From Brachypterus glaber (Eukaryota; Arthropoda; Insecta; Coleoptera; Kateretidae): a DNA stretch of 64,000 nt. The translations under genes and the position numbers were made by a program. The stretch lies in contig OY294046.1 in assembly GCA_958510825.1 (NCBI GenBank), positions 10,394,847-10,458,846 on the forward strand, in the 5' to 3' direction. The notes under the pieces were generated by a model. That model saw nothing but the letters and a program-made list of their open reading frames with translations, did not search any database and was not told where the DNA came from. Shown here one piece after another: positions 34,872 to 46,140 of the stretch; positions within the stretch are counted from its first letter, which is position 1; the number at the start of each line of letters is the position of its first letter.

Positions 34872-35417
34872 TCCAAAGAACTTTTACCTCAAGAAGTTAT
34901 TTTAGACCAATGTTTATGAAGGTGTCATCTTTTTGTTTGTTTGTTTACATAAACGTACGCGATACTACTTCTGGTGTAAACATAAGTATCGCTAGTTTTG
35001 ATCTTCTGGTGACCAGAGCGATGTTGCGTAATTTTCACTTTATCATTATGATAAATCTTTATACCTACATTAAATTTTTTAAAAACTACTATACTACGAC
35101 ACTATAATTATGTTTAATAATGTAATATAATTAAATTTATTAAAATTAAACTACTAGTTCATATAAAACTCAAATAAAACTAATATTTCTTAAAATTTAC
35201 AATAAAATATCTAAAGCAGGTGTTGCAACCGGCAACACTGTATTGCTTGACAAAATTTACGACATTAGACTGTGAGTTTACACATCCTTTCTCTCTCTTT
35301 ACGCGTACTAAGTGTAAACAATAGTTACTCCCCACCAGCCCCTCACCGTAGTTGGTTCACGCTTCAAACAAAGCATACGGTAGATCATGTTCATTCTTGA
35401 GGTAAAAGTTCTTTGGA
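34872..35417. mobile_element. 546-bp element with perfect 23-bp TIRs
   Basis: CCAAAGAACTTTTACCTCAA begins at 34873 and its exact complement ends at 35416, with 23/23 matching. AGAG lies directly outside both ends (34868-34871, 35418-35421), a possible 4-bp target duplication. A small hairpin GTGTTGC-AACCG-GCAACAC is at 35220. The interior frame (34910-35107) is not recognisable. The superfamily is unclear. Confidence 0.7.
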
Positions 35418-35657
35418 AGAGACCCTAACACAAGCTTAAAGCTTAAGCTATAATAATTATTTGGGGCTCTTTATGGCATTGTAAAATTAATCAAATAAAT
35501 AAACAAACATAATTTTTTAGATAGTACTTTTTGGGTGTAAAAACATATAAAATTATCTAAATTTTTTGACAAAAGCTTTTTGTAATTTTATATTTAGTGT
35601 TGAGTTCTTGATTAAATTGTGGGTGATATATTTAGAAATGTATATCGATATAACATA

Positions 35658-36453
35658 TCGTCGGCTTAAAGTGTTAACCTGCTAACTGCTTTTGACCAAA
35701 CTTTACAACAGACGAAAAAAGCCTTATAATTATTGTATAACAAAATGAAAAATTCCGTTTCTTTAGCATTCTTTTCCGTTTCTATTAGCGTGTTTTGGAG
35801 GTTTTAACAACTATCAACTATAAAAAAATAATTTGGATTGATTTTTATTGAATTAAAAAGGAGGTGGCAGGTTTTCTACTTTTGAGAAAAATCTCCATCA
35901 AGGAGTTGGCAGGTTTTCGGTAAAGTTTGGCTGCGTTCAATGAAAACAGCAAAACTAACCTAAAGTCATCAAATGATAAGTTTTGCTAGCAAACTGCTGA
36001 ACGAGGAACCTCTGTCACTTGTCACAATTACTATTTGAGGTTAGAAATACCCAAAAAAAGTACACACAGCGACATCTGTCAATCGAAACTGATTATAGCG
36101 TTCAGTAGTGATTTGACACCTTTCGATGAGTTTTGCTGTTTCCATTGAACGCAGCCATTGGCTTTTACCTTTATATTTTTGTAACACAAAACGTAAAAAT
36201 ATACTTACTTTTTAAGATAAAATCACGTAGTAGTAAAATAACCAACATTAAACAGCCTTAAAACTTAATTTTCACGACAACACTACTTTCTGTTGGCGTT
36301 TCTCCACACAAAATTGTTGGAAGTGGCAGAGTAAGCAGCATCATGGAAAAAGTTATATTTGGGAAAAGGTTAGGGTTACCTATTTTTCGCAGGTATCAAA
36401 AACAATAATTCGTCCAAAAGTGGAGTTAGCAGGTGAACACTTTAAGCCGACGA
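35658..36453. mobile_element. 796-bp TA-flanked element, TCGTCGGCTTA terminus
   Basis: The left end is TCGTCGGCTTAAAGTGTTAA at 35658 and the right end its near-complement finishing GCCGACGA at 36453, with TA outside both. The TIR of about 35 bp includes CACCTGCTAACT. Its first 11 bases equal those of the element at 52091-54346 although the interiors differ, suggesting one transposase mobilised both. GGTGGCAGGTTTTC and GAGTTGGCAGGTTTTC at 35862 and 35904 repeat locally. A second MITE (35939-36156) is nested inside. Confidence 0.75.
35939..36156. mobile_element. 218-bp nested MITE, GGCTGCGTTCA terminus
   Basis: GGCTGCGTTCAATGAAAACA at 35939 pairs with the complement of GGCTGCGTTCAATGGAAACA ending at 36156, and pairing continues through GCAAAACT. 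It lies inside the TCGTCGGCTTA element. No convincing target duplication was seen. Confidence 0.7.
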
Positions 36454-36633
36454 TATATCGCATATGTATTTCATCAACAAGATTTAATGCAAAATTAAGA
36501 CAAGGTTAAATAAAATAAAACATTTCGTAAAGAAATGCTTTTATCTTACAATTTGTATAAACATCAAAAAACAGATTTTGTTTTTGATCTTTACTTTTTT
36601 ATTCAAACAAAAAATAAGCTGGTGGAAGACTTA

Positions 36634-36780
36634 AGGCCTATCCAGAAGCTTGTATAAGAACATAGAACATAAGAATGCGATGCCGTGATTGTCTAACAAG
36701 ATACATGGCGGCACATCAAGCCAATCACGGCATCGCATTGTTATGTACTATGTTGTTATGCGAGCCTGTGGATATGCCCT
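36634..36780. mobile_element. 147-bp MITE, AGGCCTATCCAGA family, copy 1
   Basis: The arms of about 60 bp run from AGGCCTATCCAGAAGCTTG to its complement CGAGCCTGTGGATATGCCCT and include GAATGCGATGCCGTGATTG, which pairs with CAATCACGGCATCGCATTG. TA flanks both ends. Two more copies lie within 2.3 kb. Confidence 0.75.
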
Positions 36781-36901
36781 TATTCTTTACATATTGATAT
36801 TAAAGGAAACCAATTAAAAACCTTCTTTTGTAATTATAATTATTTTGAAATTTGACACCATATACAATAGAACTCTAAAGCTTTGAAACTGCAGTGATTT
36901 A

Positions 36902-36946
36902 AGGCCTATCCAGAAGCTTGCATAAGAACATAAAACATAAGAATTA
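36902..36946. repeat. AGGCCTATCCAGA MITE, truncated copy 2
   Basis: Only the first ~45 bp of the left arm are present, followed by unrelated A+T-rich sequence. Confidence 0.65.
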
Positions 36947-37445
36947 CTATAATACTTTGTTTTTTAGTTCTTTTCATATTTACCACAAATCATTTTTCCT
37001 GCATTTTACAAGAAAAGCACAATCATATAAAACTAAAGTTTCGCATACGCGTAACCCAAAAAAACATTTGTTGATAGCTCATAAGGAACTGTTTATAACA
37101 CCCAAAAAAACAACCACAAAAAACATTTGTTAATAGCTCACAAGGCATCGTTTATAACATTTATTATCATCCTTAGTCTCAAAAGTAAAAAACATTGATT
37201 AAAACTGTACAATTTAAGTCTTTTGTATTCGTGTTTATCATGACAACCGCAGTTCAGCCATCTTGCTTCACAATATTTTAATTGGTGGCGCCATCTAGCG
37301 GAAATTATTGATTTATGATGTAGACCAGTTACATTTAGTTTACAGTTCTAGACCATTAATCACGTACTTCCCGAGCTTTATTAATGCATGTAATGTATGT
37401 ATTACATATAAAGTTTTGAATAAAAATGTATTTATCAGTCTATAA
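36947..37445. other. Unassigned interval with local 55-bp direct repeat
   Basis: ACATTTGTTGATAGCTCATAAGGA (37061) recurs as ACATTTGTTAATAGCTCACAAGGC (37123), about 62 bp apart. No gene is supported. Confidence 0.4.
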
Positions 37446-38113
37446 GGGGCTGATTAAGAATTATCATAGGGGGGAAAAGTCACCTTTAAAAAATTGTCTA
37501 CGTATTTTTAAACAATTTTAGTGAAAATACTTATAGTAGAATTTTTATAAAAAAACTACGACATAAAAGACTGGAGTAAATTTTACTTTAGGCGTTGCTC
37601 TACAAAAAATTGTTATTATTTTTTTCCTATTCCTTAAAATAAGATTTAACCACCAGGAGCTCTGGGCCCAAAGGGCCTGTTCCAAGCTAATTGTACTCAA
37701 GATTTTGCTTTATTTGTTGATTTATTGTTATAACCTATAGGTTTAAAATATATTAAACCCGTATTAAACTTTTTATAATTTTTATATATTTTTTTAAATA
37801 AAATAGTTTAATAGTATAGTTCTTTAATCTTTAGTTCCTAATATATGGAAAATATAATTGCTTAAATGAGATCCTATTTTTTTTTGTCCGTAGACGCTTT
37901 TTTAAATAAAAGAAAATAATAAGCCTATTATTATGGGACCATATCTAAAAAAATAGGCGCAGTGGGGGGGGGGGGGGGGTTAGTCTGCCAAAAGGTGACG
38001 TCATTTTTTAGTATTTTATAGGGGGGTCTAGGCAAAAGTGAGGAAAGGTGACGAAGGGGGGAGGGGGGTCAACAATTGGTCAAAAATAGGTGACGTCATT
38101 CTTGAACAGCCCC
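37446..38113. mobile_element. 668-bp PIF/Harbinger-like MITE, TAA TSD
   Basis: GGGGCTGATTAAGAATTATC at 37446 and the end GTCATTCTTGAACAGCCCC at 38113 are near-complements, with TAA on both sides (37443-37445 and 38114-38116). Related internal repeats include AGGTGACGTCATTTTTTAG (37994) and AGGTGACGTCATTC (38088). A run of G's at 37965-37979 precedes the right part. It shares GGGGCTG termini with 2839-3394. Confidence 0.75.
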
Positions 38114-38116
38114 TAA

Positions 38117-38808
38117 TGTCTATATTTTACACCTTAAAAACTACTTACTAATATTGAAAAATAAAATTAACCTTCAGCATCATCATCATCATCAGTGCAA
38201 TTTTTTTCTATGTATTTACAGGTTTACCACCGTAAAAATAACCTTGTTTTGAGATAACAACCAAGGAAATACTGAATACGATTCTGGTTATTTCATTGGT
38301 TTGGAATCACGAGCATTTCTTTACGGTGGTTTACTAGGGTTTACTCTATTTGTTTATATTTTTTAAGTAATAAATTATATTCCACGATTTATATTTACAC
38401 TTGAAGAGTGCAACTAACATAAGGGCGCACAACCCACAAAATTATAATTTTACAGGAGAAGCAAAAATGTGATTCATTTTTTTTTCCAATGATATTTATA
38501 ATTAATATTAATTATAGATGCACTATAGTCCGTCCAATTATTCAAGATAGTAGTTTAAAATTCCCGCGATTTTTAAGCTACATGATTGGTTTGAACATAT
38601 AACATATTGTGACATTTTTTGTCTATGACAATGATTGACGGTCGTTAAAGCTAATAAAAGAAGAGAAAGTTACATAAAAAAATGGTTATACTTAATGTTC
38701 TTTGTATGGTATTGAAAAAGGTACTTTTTTGGTTTATTCTTCATACACACACTAAATTAGCATGAACACAAGGAAAATGTCAAATTTTTAGGTTACAATT
38801 ACAACTTA
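38117..38808. other. Mostly unassigned; small ACCACCGTAAA inverted pair
   Basis: TTTACCACCGTAAA at 38223 and TTTACGGTGGTTTAC at 38320 are inverted and could bound a ~115-bp MITE. A short (CAT)n run is at 38178. Nothing else was recognised. Confidence 0.4.
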
Positions 38809-38926
38809 AGGCCTATCCAGAGGCTCGCATAACAACCATTACAAGATACATGACGATACATCAAGCCAATCCTGGCATCGCATTCTTATGTACTATGCTT
38901 GTTGTGCGAGTCTTTGGATGGGCTCT
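38809..38926. mobile_element. AGGCCTATCCAGA MITE, copy 3
   Basis: AGGCCTATCCAGAGGCTCGC at 38809 pairs with CGAGTCTTTGGATGGGCTCT ending at 38926. The interior is close to copy 1 (CATCAAGCCAATC, GGCATCGCATT) but about 30 bp shorter. Confidence 0.7.
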
Positions 38927-39129
38927 TTCCAGGAAAACAGTACCGACATCTGATAAATTTTTGATACACTACGATTTATGCATAATTATGCTATATATGC
39001 GCTCTGTGCTGTAAAACGGGCCGCGTCTTTTACTATCTTGCATAACTGGACGGAGTATAGACTGGATTGAGTCCCTAGATATAGACCTTTAACTTATTTG
39101 TTTACTGTTAACTATTCTCTATATATATA

Positions 39130-39941
39130 CCGGGTGTTTTTTTTTAACCTGCAACTTTCAAATATCTCGAATACTATGGATTTTAGAAAAAAAAATATAA
39201 GACGAAAGTTGTTTATTTTAATGGGGAGAACAAAATAGTATTTATTTTTTACGGATATTTATTTTTCAAGGTCAACTTTGTTTTTTTTTTAAATGGAAAC
39301 ATATATTTTTTACTGCTATTTAATTCTCCTTAAAAAAATAAAAATCTTTTGTAAAAAACTTTTTTTGGTCGGACTTTTAGTTGCAGAGATAACACAGACA
39401 CACAAAATTAAAAAAGTTGGATCTCCGACGGACTCGACTAGTCAATTCCTATGTATTTTGAGCCGCTAAATCAGAATCTGAAGTCGGAATTTGCAAGTTA
39501 GCTTCCATTCTCAACATATACTCAAAAAACATACTTTCCGCAATAATATATGTTTTTTTGGGGTTATGTTGAAAATGGGAGCTGACTTTTAAATTTCGAC
39601 TTCAGATTCGAGTTTAGCGGCTCAAAATACATAGGAATTGATTAGTCAAGTCCGTCGGAGATCCAACTATTTTAATTTTTTGTTGCTGTGTTATCTTTTC
39701 AAATAAAAGTCCGATCAAAAAAAGTTTTTTACAAAAGATTTTTATTGTTTTGAGTAGAATTAAATAGCAGTAAAAAAAATATATGTTTTCATTAAAAAAA
39801 AAAACAAAGTTGACCTTGAAGTCTTGAAAACGTAAATATCCGTGAAAAATAAATACGCTATTTTCTTCCCCCCATCAAAATAAACAACTTTTGTATATAG
39901 TATTCCAGATATTTGAAAGTTCGTTTAAAAAAAACACCCGG
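39130..39941. mobile_element. 812-bp full-length palindrome, CCGGGTGTTTTTTTT terminus
   Basis: CCGGGTG at 39130 and CACCCGG at 39941 are flanked by TA on both sides. The arms of about 400 bp pair through AAACTTTCAAATATCTCGA-like ends, GACGAAAGTTGTTTATTTTA, CAAGGTCAACTTTGTTTTTT, TTACTGCTATTTAATTC, GTCGGACTTTTA, GTTGGATCTCCGACGGACT and TTGAGCCGCTAAATCAGAAT to a short centre near 39540. No transposase is present. Confidence 0.85.
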
Positions 39942-39943
39942 TA

Positions 39944-40230
39944 CATAAAAATTTGTAGAAGCCATACGATAAATAAATAAATAATATTTTAATATTGTTT
40001 AATCGTTTACATAAATTTATGTAGATTTCAACAAAAAAAAAACTTGAAATAAGGGCCTAAACATTGATTAAAGAAGAAACTCCTTTATAATCACTGGCCT
40101 AAACAATACCTACCCTTAATTATCAAAAGGGCCTAACCCACACATTTCTTATAAGGTTCCTTTTGCATAAAACCTTCTATTTGCTAGTGATAGTGCTAGT
40201 TACATAAACCTTTTTTAATTAAAAATAGTT
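39944..40230. other. Unassigned A+T-rich spacer
   Basis: No repeat pairing or gene is seen. Confidence 0.4.
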
Positions 40231-40755
40231 AAAGACCTCTTTACACGGAGCAATTTGTACGCAAGTTTGATGCTATGCAAGTTTGCTGACAGATATAGCA
40301 TGAGGACAATTGGACATTGATTTGCCTTTTCACGGAGCAAGTTGTACGCAAGTTTGGTGCTATATATTGCAAGGTAAACAGTGCTGCCAACCAGACAATT
40401 TTGACGTGTCTCTGCGTTTGTTTGCAAAAACATAACATAGCATTTTCTTTTTTAATGAAGTTTTTTAGTTAGACAGACCGACCTATTGTTAATAATAATA
40501 ATTATTAACCTGTGCAGTTGCTACTATATTAGTAAAATGAAATCGATTTGGTAACTTTTTTTCCAGTTTGGTACCACGAAAATAACCATAAAACTTACGT
40601 GAAAATCGCCGAAAAATAGAACATGTTTTAATAATTTGATGGCACGAAAATTGCCTCAAACTTGCCTAAAGCCATGCGCAGTGACTGAATCATTCTTGCA
40701 ACAAACTTGCATAGCATCAAACTTGCGCACAAATTGCTCCGTGTAAAGTGGCTTT
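40231..40755 (+). mobile_element. 525-bp MITE, CACGGAGCAA family, copy 2
   Basis: Same orientation and order as 26031-26526, with termini AAAGACCTCTTTACACGGAG at 40231 and the complement of AAAGCCACTTTACACGGAGC at 40755. The internal second terminus (CTTTTCACGGAGCAAGTTGT) and central TAATAATAATAATTATTA are conserved. The short minus-strand frames at 40215-40438 cross the left arm and are artefacts. Confidence 0.75.
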
Positions 40756-41332
40756 TACGGTAAATATTTGAGTGGGGCAAAAAATGCAAATTATTAAAAA
40801 AGACTTACCCACACGTTTATTATAAGATTGTTTTTTTTTTTATAAAATCTTGTATTTTCTAGTTTTAAATAGGTTCATAACAGTTAACGGTAAATAATTT
40901 GGTAGGGCAAAAAAAAAACAAATTATTAAAATTTGCACCCCTAACCTTATATTTCAATGAATTTTTTTGCCACTTCTAGTAACATATTTGGAATGTTTAT
41001 TAACTAGAGCGATAAAGTAAGTAAAGTAGCTTCAACCCGTTTTAAGCAAAAACCCTATTTCGAAAAAATGAGGGTTAGGTCCTTATGCTAGTTGCACTCC
41101 TTACTTGTGTTTTATTTTAAAAAATTACAAGATTTATCTTAAACGTTGCCAGAATTTTAAGGATTTTGTCTAAGGAGGTTATTTAGATGGAAAGTATGTC
41201 GTAAAGTATAGCGTCGCAATGAATAATATTTTCGATGGTCAGGATTTTTAAATGGCTCGATTATCCTTCACTTGTTTTTCTTCTCAGAATGCTCTAAGGT
41301 TGCCAAACAATTTTTCACGCCAGATTTAGGAA
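40756..41332. other. Unassigned interval
   Basis: Nothing recognised. Confidence 0.35.
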
Positions 41333-41965
41333 ATGGGTATTTCTATTGTTATGGGCAGTACCCGGCGTATTTCCAGTTATAGTCCAGTCTTCAAGTTATT
41401 AAAAGATGCTTTACCTGGAAATAATTCAGGGAGTTTAGATTTTTGGTTTATTGGATAGGGTTTAAGGCCGAAAATAAATAATTTTGCGACATTGAACTCG
41501 ATTTGGAACTGTCATTTTTTTAACGAATTTTTCACAAAAAAAGGACTTTTTAAAATATCTCAAGATCGGTGCATCCTAGGACAAAAAACTTTTGATATGA
41601 AAATAAAGAGGACCAAATCTCAAACACTTTTTGTGTCATGTATTTTTTTGTACTTATAGCTAATTCACGGCACCGCCTTAAACGTTACACTGTAGGGTTT
41701 TAGATTTTTCTTTATAACTTGGTTAGGAAGGCTTTTTATGCTTAATACAATCGAATGTGTGAATTATTAAAAAAAAATAATTTTACCTAAATTACAGTTC
41801 AAGGTAGCAAAATTGTTTTTTTTATTTGCTGCCATTAAGCCTAACCAATAAACCGAAAATCAAAACTCCCTGAATTATTTCCAGGTAAAGCCTCTTTTAT
41901 TGACCTGAAGACTGGACTACAACTGGAAATATGCCGGGTACTGGTTATGGGTGGGATAATTTTCA
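41333..41965. mobile_element. Inverted-repeat element, ~130-bp arms
   Basis: The left arm (about 41337-41467) and right arm (about 41828-41955) pair through CAGTACCCGGC, TATTTCCAGTT, TAGTCCAGTCTTCA, TTTACCTGGAAATAATTCAG and GGTTTATTGG. The termini are not sharply defined, and the hairpin cassette at 42005 starts 40 bp to the right, so the two may belong to one larger element. Confidence 0.6.
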
Positions 41966-42004
41966 TTCGTTTTTTAGTTCTTATTAGAAAACATTTTGAC
42001 AAAT

Positions 42005-42141
42005 AATAGTATCTAATTATATACCAAGGTAGAGAAGGCATTTTTTATAGCCGAGCGTATTAAATCCCGAGCTGCGTAGTAGCAAGGGATTTAAGAGTGC
42101 GAGGCTATAATAGTCTTCTCTACCGTAGTTTATATATTAGT
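42005..42141. repeat. Hairpin cassette
   Basis: The left side is AATAGTATCTAATTATATAC followed by CAAGG. The right side, on the minus strand from 42141, is ACTAATATATAAACTACGG. The stem then runs through GGTAGAGAAG/CTTCTCTACC, ATAGCC/GGCTAT and TAAATCCC/GGGATTTA to a CpG-containing tip (GAGCTGCGTAGTAGCAA). The outer words fit the shared cassette signature. Confidence 0.6.
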
Positions 42142-43094
42142 TTTTTCAATACTAGCACTATTTAACTATTTTTATTCAAATAACAAAATAAATTATGAAC
42201 AGAAATTATATTTCTTGAAATTTTCATAAAAATCAAGTAACCTTGATCAATGACATTTGCTCAATAAATACTGACGTTTAAAAATTTAGTTTTTTTTTTA
42301 ATTGTTTTCATAATATTTAGATAATTATTGATTGTATTAATAGGCAATAATTAATTATATTTAATAAATAAAAAGTTATTTAAAGCTATTTACTTGAGTT
42401 TAATTAGTAAAAATTGCACAAAGAACTGAAACATCTAAAGTGAGAGAAATCAATTTTTTATAAAATTTTCTCCTACTAGGAGAGAAAAAATTATTATTGC
42501 TATAGGTGAAGAAAATTGATTTCACAGTCTGAAAACATGATATGTATAAAGTCTGAGAACTTCTTCGGTTCAAGAACCATTCTTCAAATAAGAAAAATAA
42601 CGGCCTAGTCTTGAAAAAATTTTTTGATATTTAAACACGACGATCGTTTCGGATAAATTTACCCATTCTCTCATTCTCGTTCACTAAAATAAACCAAAAA
42701 AAAAAATCAAAAATTACATAAAAATATAAATTGTTACAATTATTGTTAAAAAGTTAGGTTATGTTACTTAAAAATATAAAATTACGTACCAAAGATACAC
42801 CTAGAAAACTACTATTTTTGATTTAAAAAATCATGAACTGTCATATCCGTTGTTTTTTATATATAATAACGAAGTAAAAGTGTCCCACTTGCAACAATGG
42901 AAAATCCCAAAGGTTTTTTTTTGTTTTTTTTTTTAATTTTGGATTTTTCTCCCTTACCTACCTAAATGATCTGCTTCGAGACTTATTGAAAATAGGCATA
43001 CCTGAAACAAAAACACAAACTCAGCATACGTGTAACTAAAAATATAGAACAATAATACTACTTCATAAAAAAAATTCGGTAATAAAAACAGGAT
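42142..43094. other. 1 kb without recognised features
   Basis: A weak pairing between TCTCCTACTAGGAGA (42470-42484) is the only local structure. No gene is supported. Confidence 0.4.
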
Positions 43095-43190
43095 TGCGAT
43101 ATATGGTTCTCTACGCATTCCATTAGATATTATTCACAGTAAATGGTATATTGTATTTTCCCAAATACTTAAAAAAGTATTTTCAACAAA
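43095..43190 (+). repeat. Short dispersed repeat (partner at 1557)
   Basis: CTACGCATTCCATTAGATAT, CACAGTAAATGGTATATTG and CCCAAATACTTAAAAAA match 1566-1636 in the same order. Confidence 0.5.
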
Positions 43191-43202
43191 AAAAAAATTT
43201 AA

Positions 43203-44073
43203 AATTTTGCTCATTAATTGTGCACATATGTTAGGTAGGTTAGGAAGTTATTTTATCCTTATTATTATATTATTCACAGCGCCTGCTCTAAAATAATATT
43301 ATACGGTTCGAAAAACGTCCTAGACATAAAATTCTTGGATAAATGTGTTTCATGAAAAAATAAGAAACTTTGATGAATGTCCATCTGTCCGTCTGTCTGA
43401 TGTCACACTTTTGTAGACACGATAACTCAAGAACGAATAATCCGATCGACTCCAAATTTTCAGCAAAAATTAAGTTCTATGAGGGGAAGATCCTTATTGT
43501 TTTTCAAAAACAAAAAAGATATGGAGGGTTAAATTAAAAAAAAAAAAATAAAAACTATACTTTTCAATTTTTTTTAATTTTTTCGTTTCTTAAAAAAATC
43601 GAAATGAAATTAAAAAAAAAATTAAAAACGAAAAAATTTTGAAATATTTTTTTTTTTTTGAAAATGACAGTTTTTATTTTTTTTTAAGTTTAAAACTCCA
43701 TAATTTTTTTTTATTTTTAGGGGGATTACTGTGAAAAACAATAGGGATCTTCCCCTCATAGAACTTAATTTTTCCTGAAAAATTGGAGTCGATCGGATTA
43801 TTCGTTCTTGATTTATCGTGTCTACAAAAACGTGACATCAGACAGACGGACAGACAGACAGACGGACAGACGAACAGACGGACCTTTTCTTAGTTTCTTA
43901 TTTTTTCATGACACATTTGTATCTAAGAATTTTTTGTCTAGGACATTTTTTGGCGATTTTGGGAAACTCGAAACTACCGTATAATATTATTCTAGCGCAG
44001 GCGCTGTGAATAATATAATAATAAGGATAACATAATTTCCTAACCTACTTATGTGCACAATTAATGAGCAAAA
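43203..44073. mobile_element. 871-bp foldback of the GACAGACGG family, both arms
   Basis: The left arm (43203-43505) and right arm (43730-44073) are complementary. Landmarks are GCTCATTAATTGTGCACAT, TAGGTTAGGAAGTTAT, TATTCACAGCGCCTGC, TATTATACGGT, GTCCTAGACA, TTTCATGAAAAAATAAGAAA, ATTCGTTCTTGA and GAAGATCCCTATTGTTTTTC-like words. The GACAGACGG run is expanded in the right arm (43850-43880). The core (43506-43729) is A/T homopolymer. Single-arm relatives are at 11556 and 23190. Confidence 0.8.
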
Positions 44074-44339
44074 TAGCTAGAATAAATGTTAGTAAGTGCA
44101 AACGACAATAATCGTACAAAACATTAATAAGATTACTATTAGACAAGTTACTAAGATTTATGCGTCGTACTATGTTTAACGTATCGCTTTTTATTATTCT
44201 TTGCGAAACATGGTTCCAAAGCCGGAAAATTCAAATTTTGTTTACATCCAAAGTAGGACTGTTTTGCCATATAATATTTTTTTAGAATTAATATTTATTT
44301 TTATAATATTTTATTATAAATAAATACATTGGTGGCTAC

Positions 44340-45320
44340 GTTGACTGTTGCTTCGCAAAAATTTTACTTCGAAAACCAATTACTTCGCAAAAAGTTTTAC
44401 TTCCAATGCTAATTAATTTTACTCAGAAAGGTTTTTGTTTCGAAAACTAATTACTTTGCAAAAATTTTACTTCGAAAATCGATTATTTCGCAAAAAATAT
44501 TTGGATAGCTTTTACATCGCAAACCAGTTACTTCGCTAAAATTTTACCTCGCATAAATTTTATTTTGAAAACTAATTACTTCGAAAAATTTTTACTGCGA
44601 AACTAATTAATTCTCAACAATTTTACTTCGAATTCAATTACTTCGCAAAATTTATATTTGCAAACCAATTACTTTGCATAACTTTTTCATTGCAAACCTA
44701 ATTTTATCTTCAGAATCCAATTACTGTTCATGGCTTTTATATCGCAAATCAGTTTCTTAGAAAAGCTTAAATTTTAAAAACTAATTACTTTCCAAAGATT
44801 TTATTTCATGAATTGGTTGTTTCGCAAATATTTATATTCGCAAAGCAGTTCGCATAGCTTTAAGATCGCAAACCAGTTACTTCGCAAAAATTTTACCTTG
44901 CAATTTAACTTTAAAAACTAATTTTTACTTCGCAAACTAATTACTTCGCAATAACTTTACTTTATAAACAAATTTCTTCGCATAATGTATCTTCGCAAAC
45001 TAATTACTTTGCATAACTTTTACATCGTAAACCAACTATTTCAAAAAATATTATCTTTGCAAACCAATTACTTCGCATAACTTTTACATGCCAATACAGT
45101 TACTTCGCAAAAATTTTGCCTTGCGTACATTTTACTTCAAAAACTAATTACTTCGGAAAGTTTTTTTTTCGGAAATTCATTACTCCGCAAATATTTTTAA
45201 ATTATTTCACTAAATTTTTTCTTTGCAAACTAATTACTTCGCAAGGATTTTACTATAACTTCGCATAGCTTTTACATTTCAAACCAGTTACTTCGGAAAC
45301 ATTTTACTCGCATAAATTGT
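44340..45320. repeat. ~1-kb degenerate minisatellite (AATTACTTCGCAAAA)
   Basis: A word of the form AATTACTTCGCAAAA followed by TTTTACTTCGAAAAC recurs at roughly 30-40-bp intervals across nearly 1 kb, with many point changes and indels. CTTCGCA or CTTCGAA appears dozens of times. A few inverted forms (GCGAAGT, TTGCGATG) occur beyond it at 45578-45615. No open frame persists across it. Confidence 0.75.
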
Positions 45321-45429
45321 GATTGTTCTAGATTTGAATTTAAAGATGAACGTTTTCTAAAAAAATAAAATAATCTAGAAGAAGAAGCATCTTTGTTCTG
45401 CGAACCGCTCATTTATTATTAAGTGGCTA

Positions 45430-45560
45430 ATAAAGGGCATATAGTGTGGAGTAGAGTTATTGGGGAGTAGAGATGTTACGGAGTAGGGTTGCTATAGAGT
45501 AGGGATATTATGGAGTGGGGATGTTAGGGAGTAGGGAAATTGAGAGTAGAGATGTTAGTC
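45430..45560 (+). repeat. GGAGTAGGGATGTTA minisatellite
   Basis: About six imperfect 18-20-bp units built on GGAGTAGRGATGTTA run across this stretch, directly after the degenerate minisatellite. Confidence 0.7.
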
Positions 45561-45842
45561 TGCCAAGTTATTTATTTGCGAAGTTTTTATATTACGAAAT
45601 TAATTTTGCGATGTTTTCCAAGCGAGTTTTTATTTCACGAGGTACTGTACGCTTACCAAAAATTAAGGTGCCCTACTTGTAGGTACTTACATATTTAAAA
45701 TTTATTTTTTTTTATTTTTGTAGAAGAATTTAAAAGATCCGATTTATTACTTAATTTAAAACAATTATGTTTTTAGACTAAAAAAAGTGTTTATCATGAA
45801 ACGTTTTGCGCCTTCTGAAAATCTTGTGCCTTAGATTATGGC

Positions 45843-45912
45843 GTTGTTGGCGCGGCGCATAGGGAAATCCGACTCTGACGCGTCAGAGTCAGTTACATGC
45901 GTGCCCAACAAC
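45843..45912. repeat. Hairpin with perfect 20-bp palindromic core
   Basis: GTTGTTGG...GCAT pairs with ATGC...CCAACAAC around the perfect palindrome GACTCTGACGCGTCAGAGTC (45871-45890). It is CpG-rich relative to its surroundings, and it lacks the AATAGT signature of the cassettes. Confidence 0.6.
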
Positions 45913-46140
45913 TTATTTATTGAGCATGTAAGAACTTATAATAAATAGTATTTATTGGATTTTGGAATCAAGGGATTCCATTTTAACATATCGTTTTTAA
46001 AACCTTTAATTAAAGCCGTAAATTACAAATTTAATTGATTTTATTAATTAACCATGCCATTTTTTCGCTATTAATAAATTTCACTTTGTATGCAGTGCAC
46101 CTTTAAATCGCAATGTGTTTTATCTATAAATTTTATTTGG

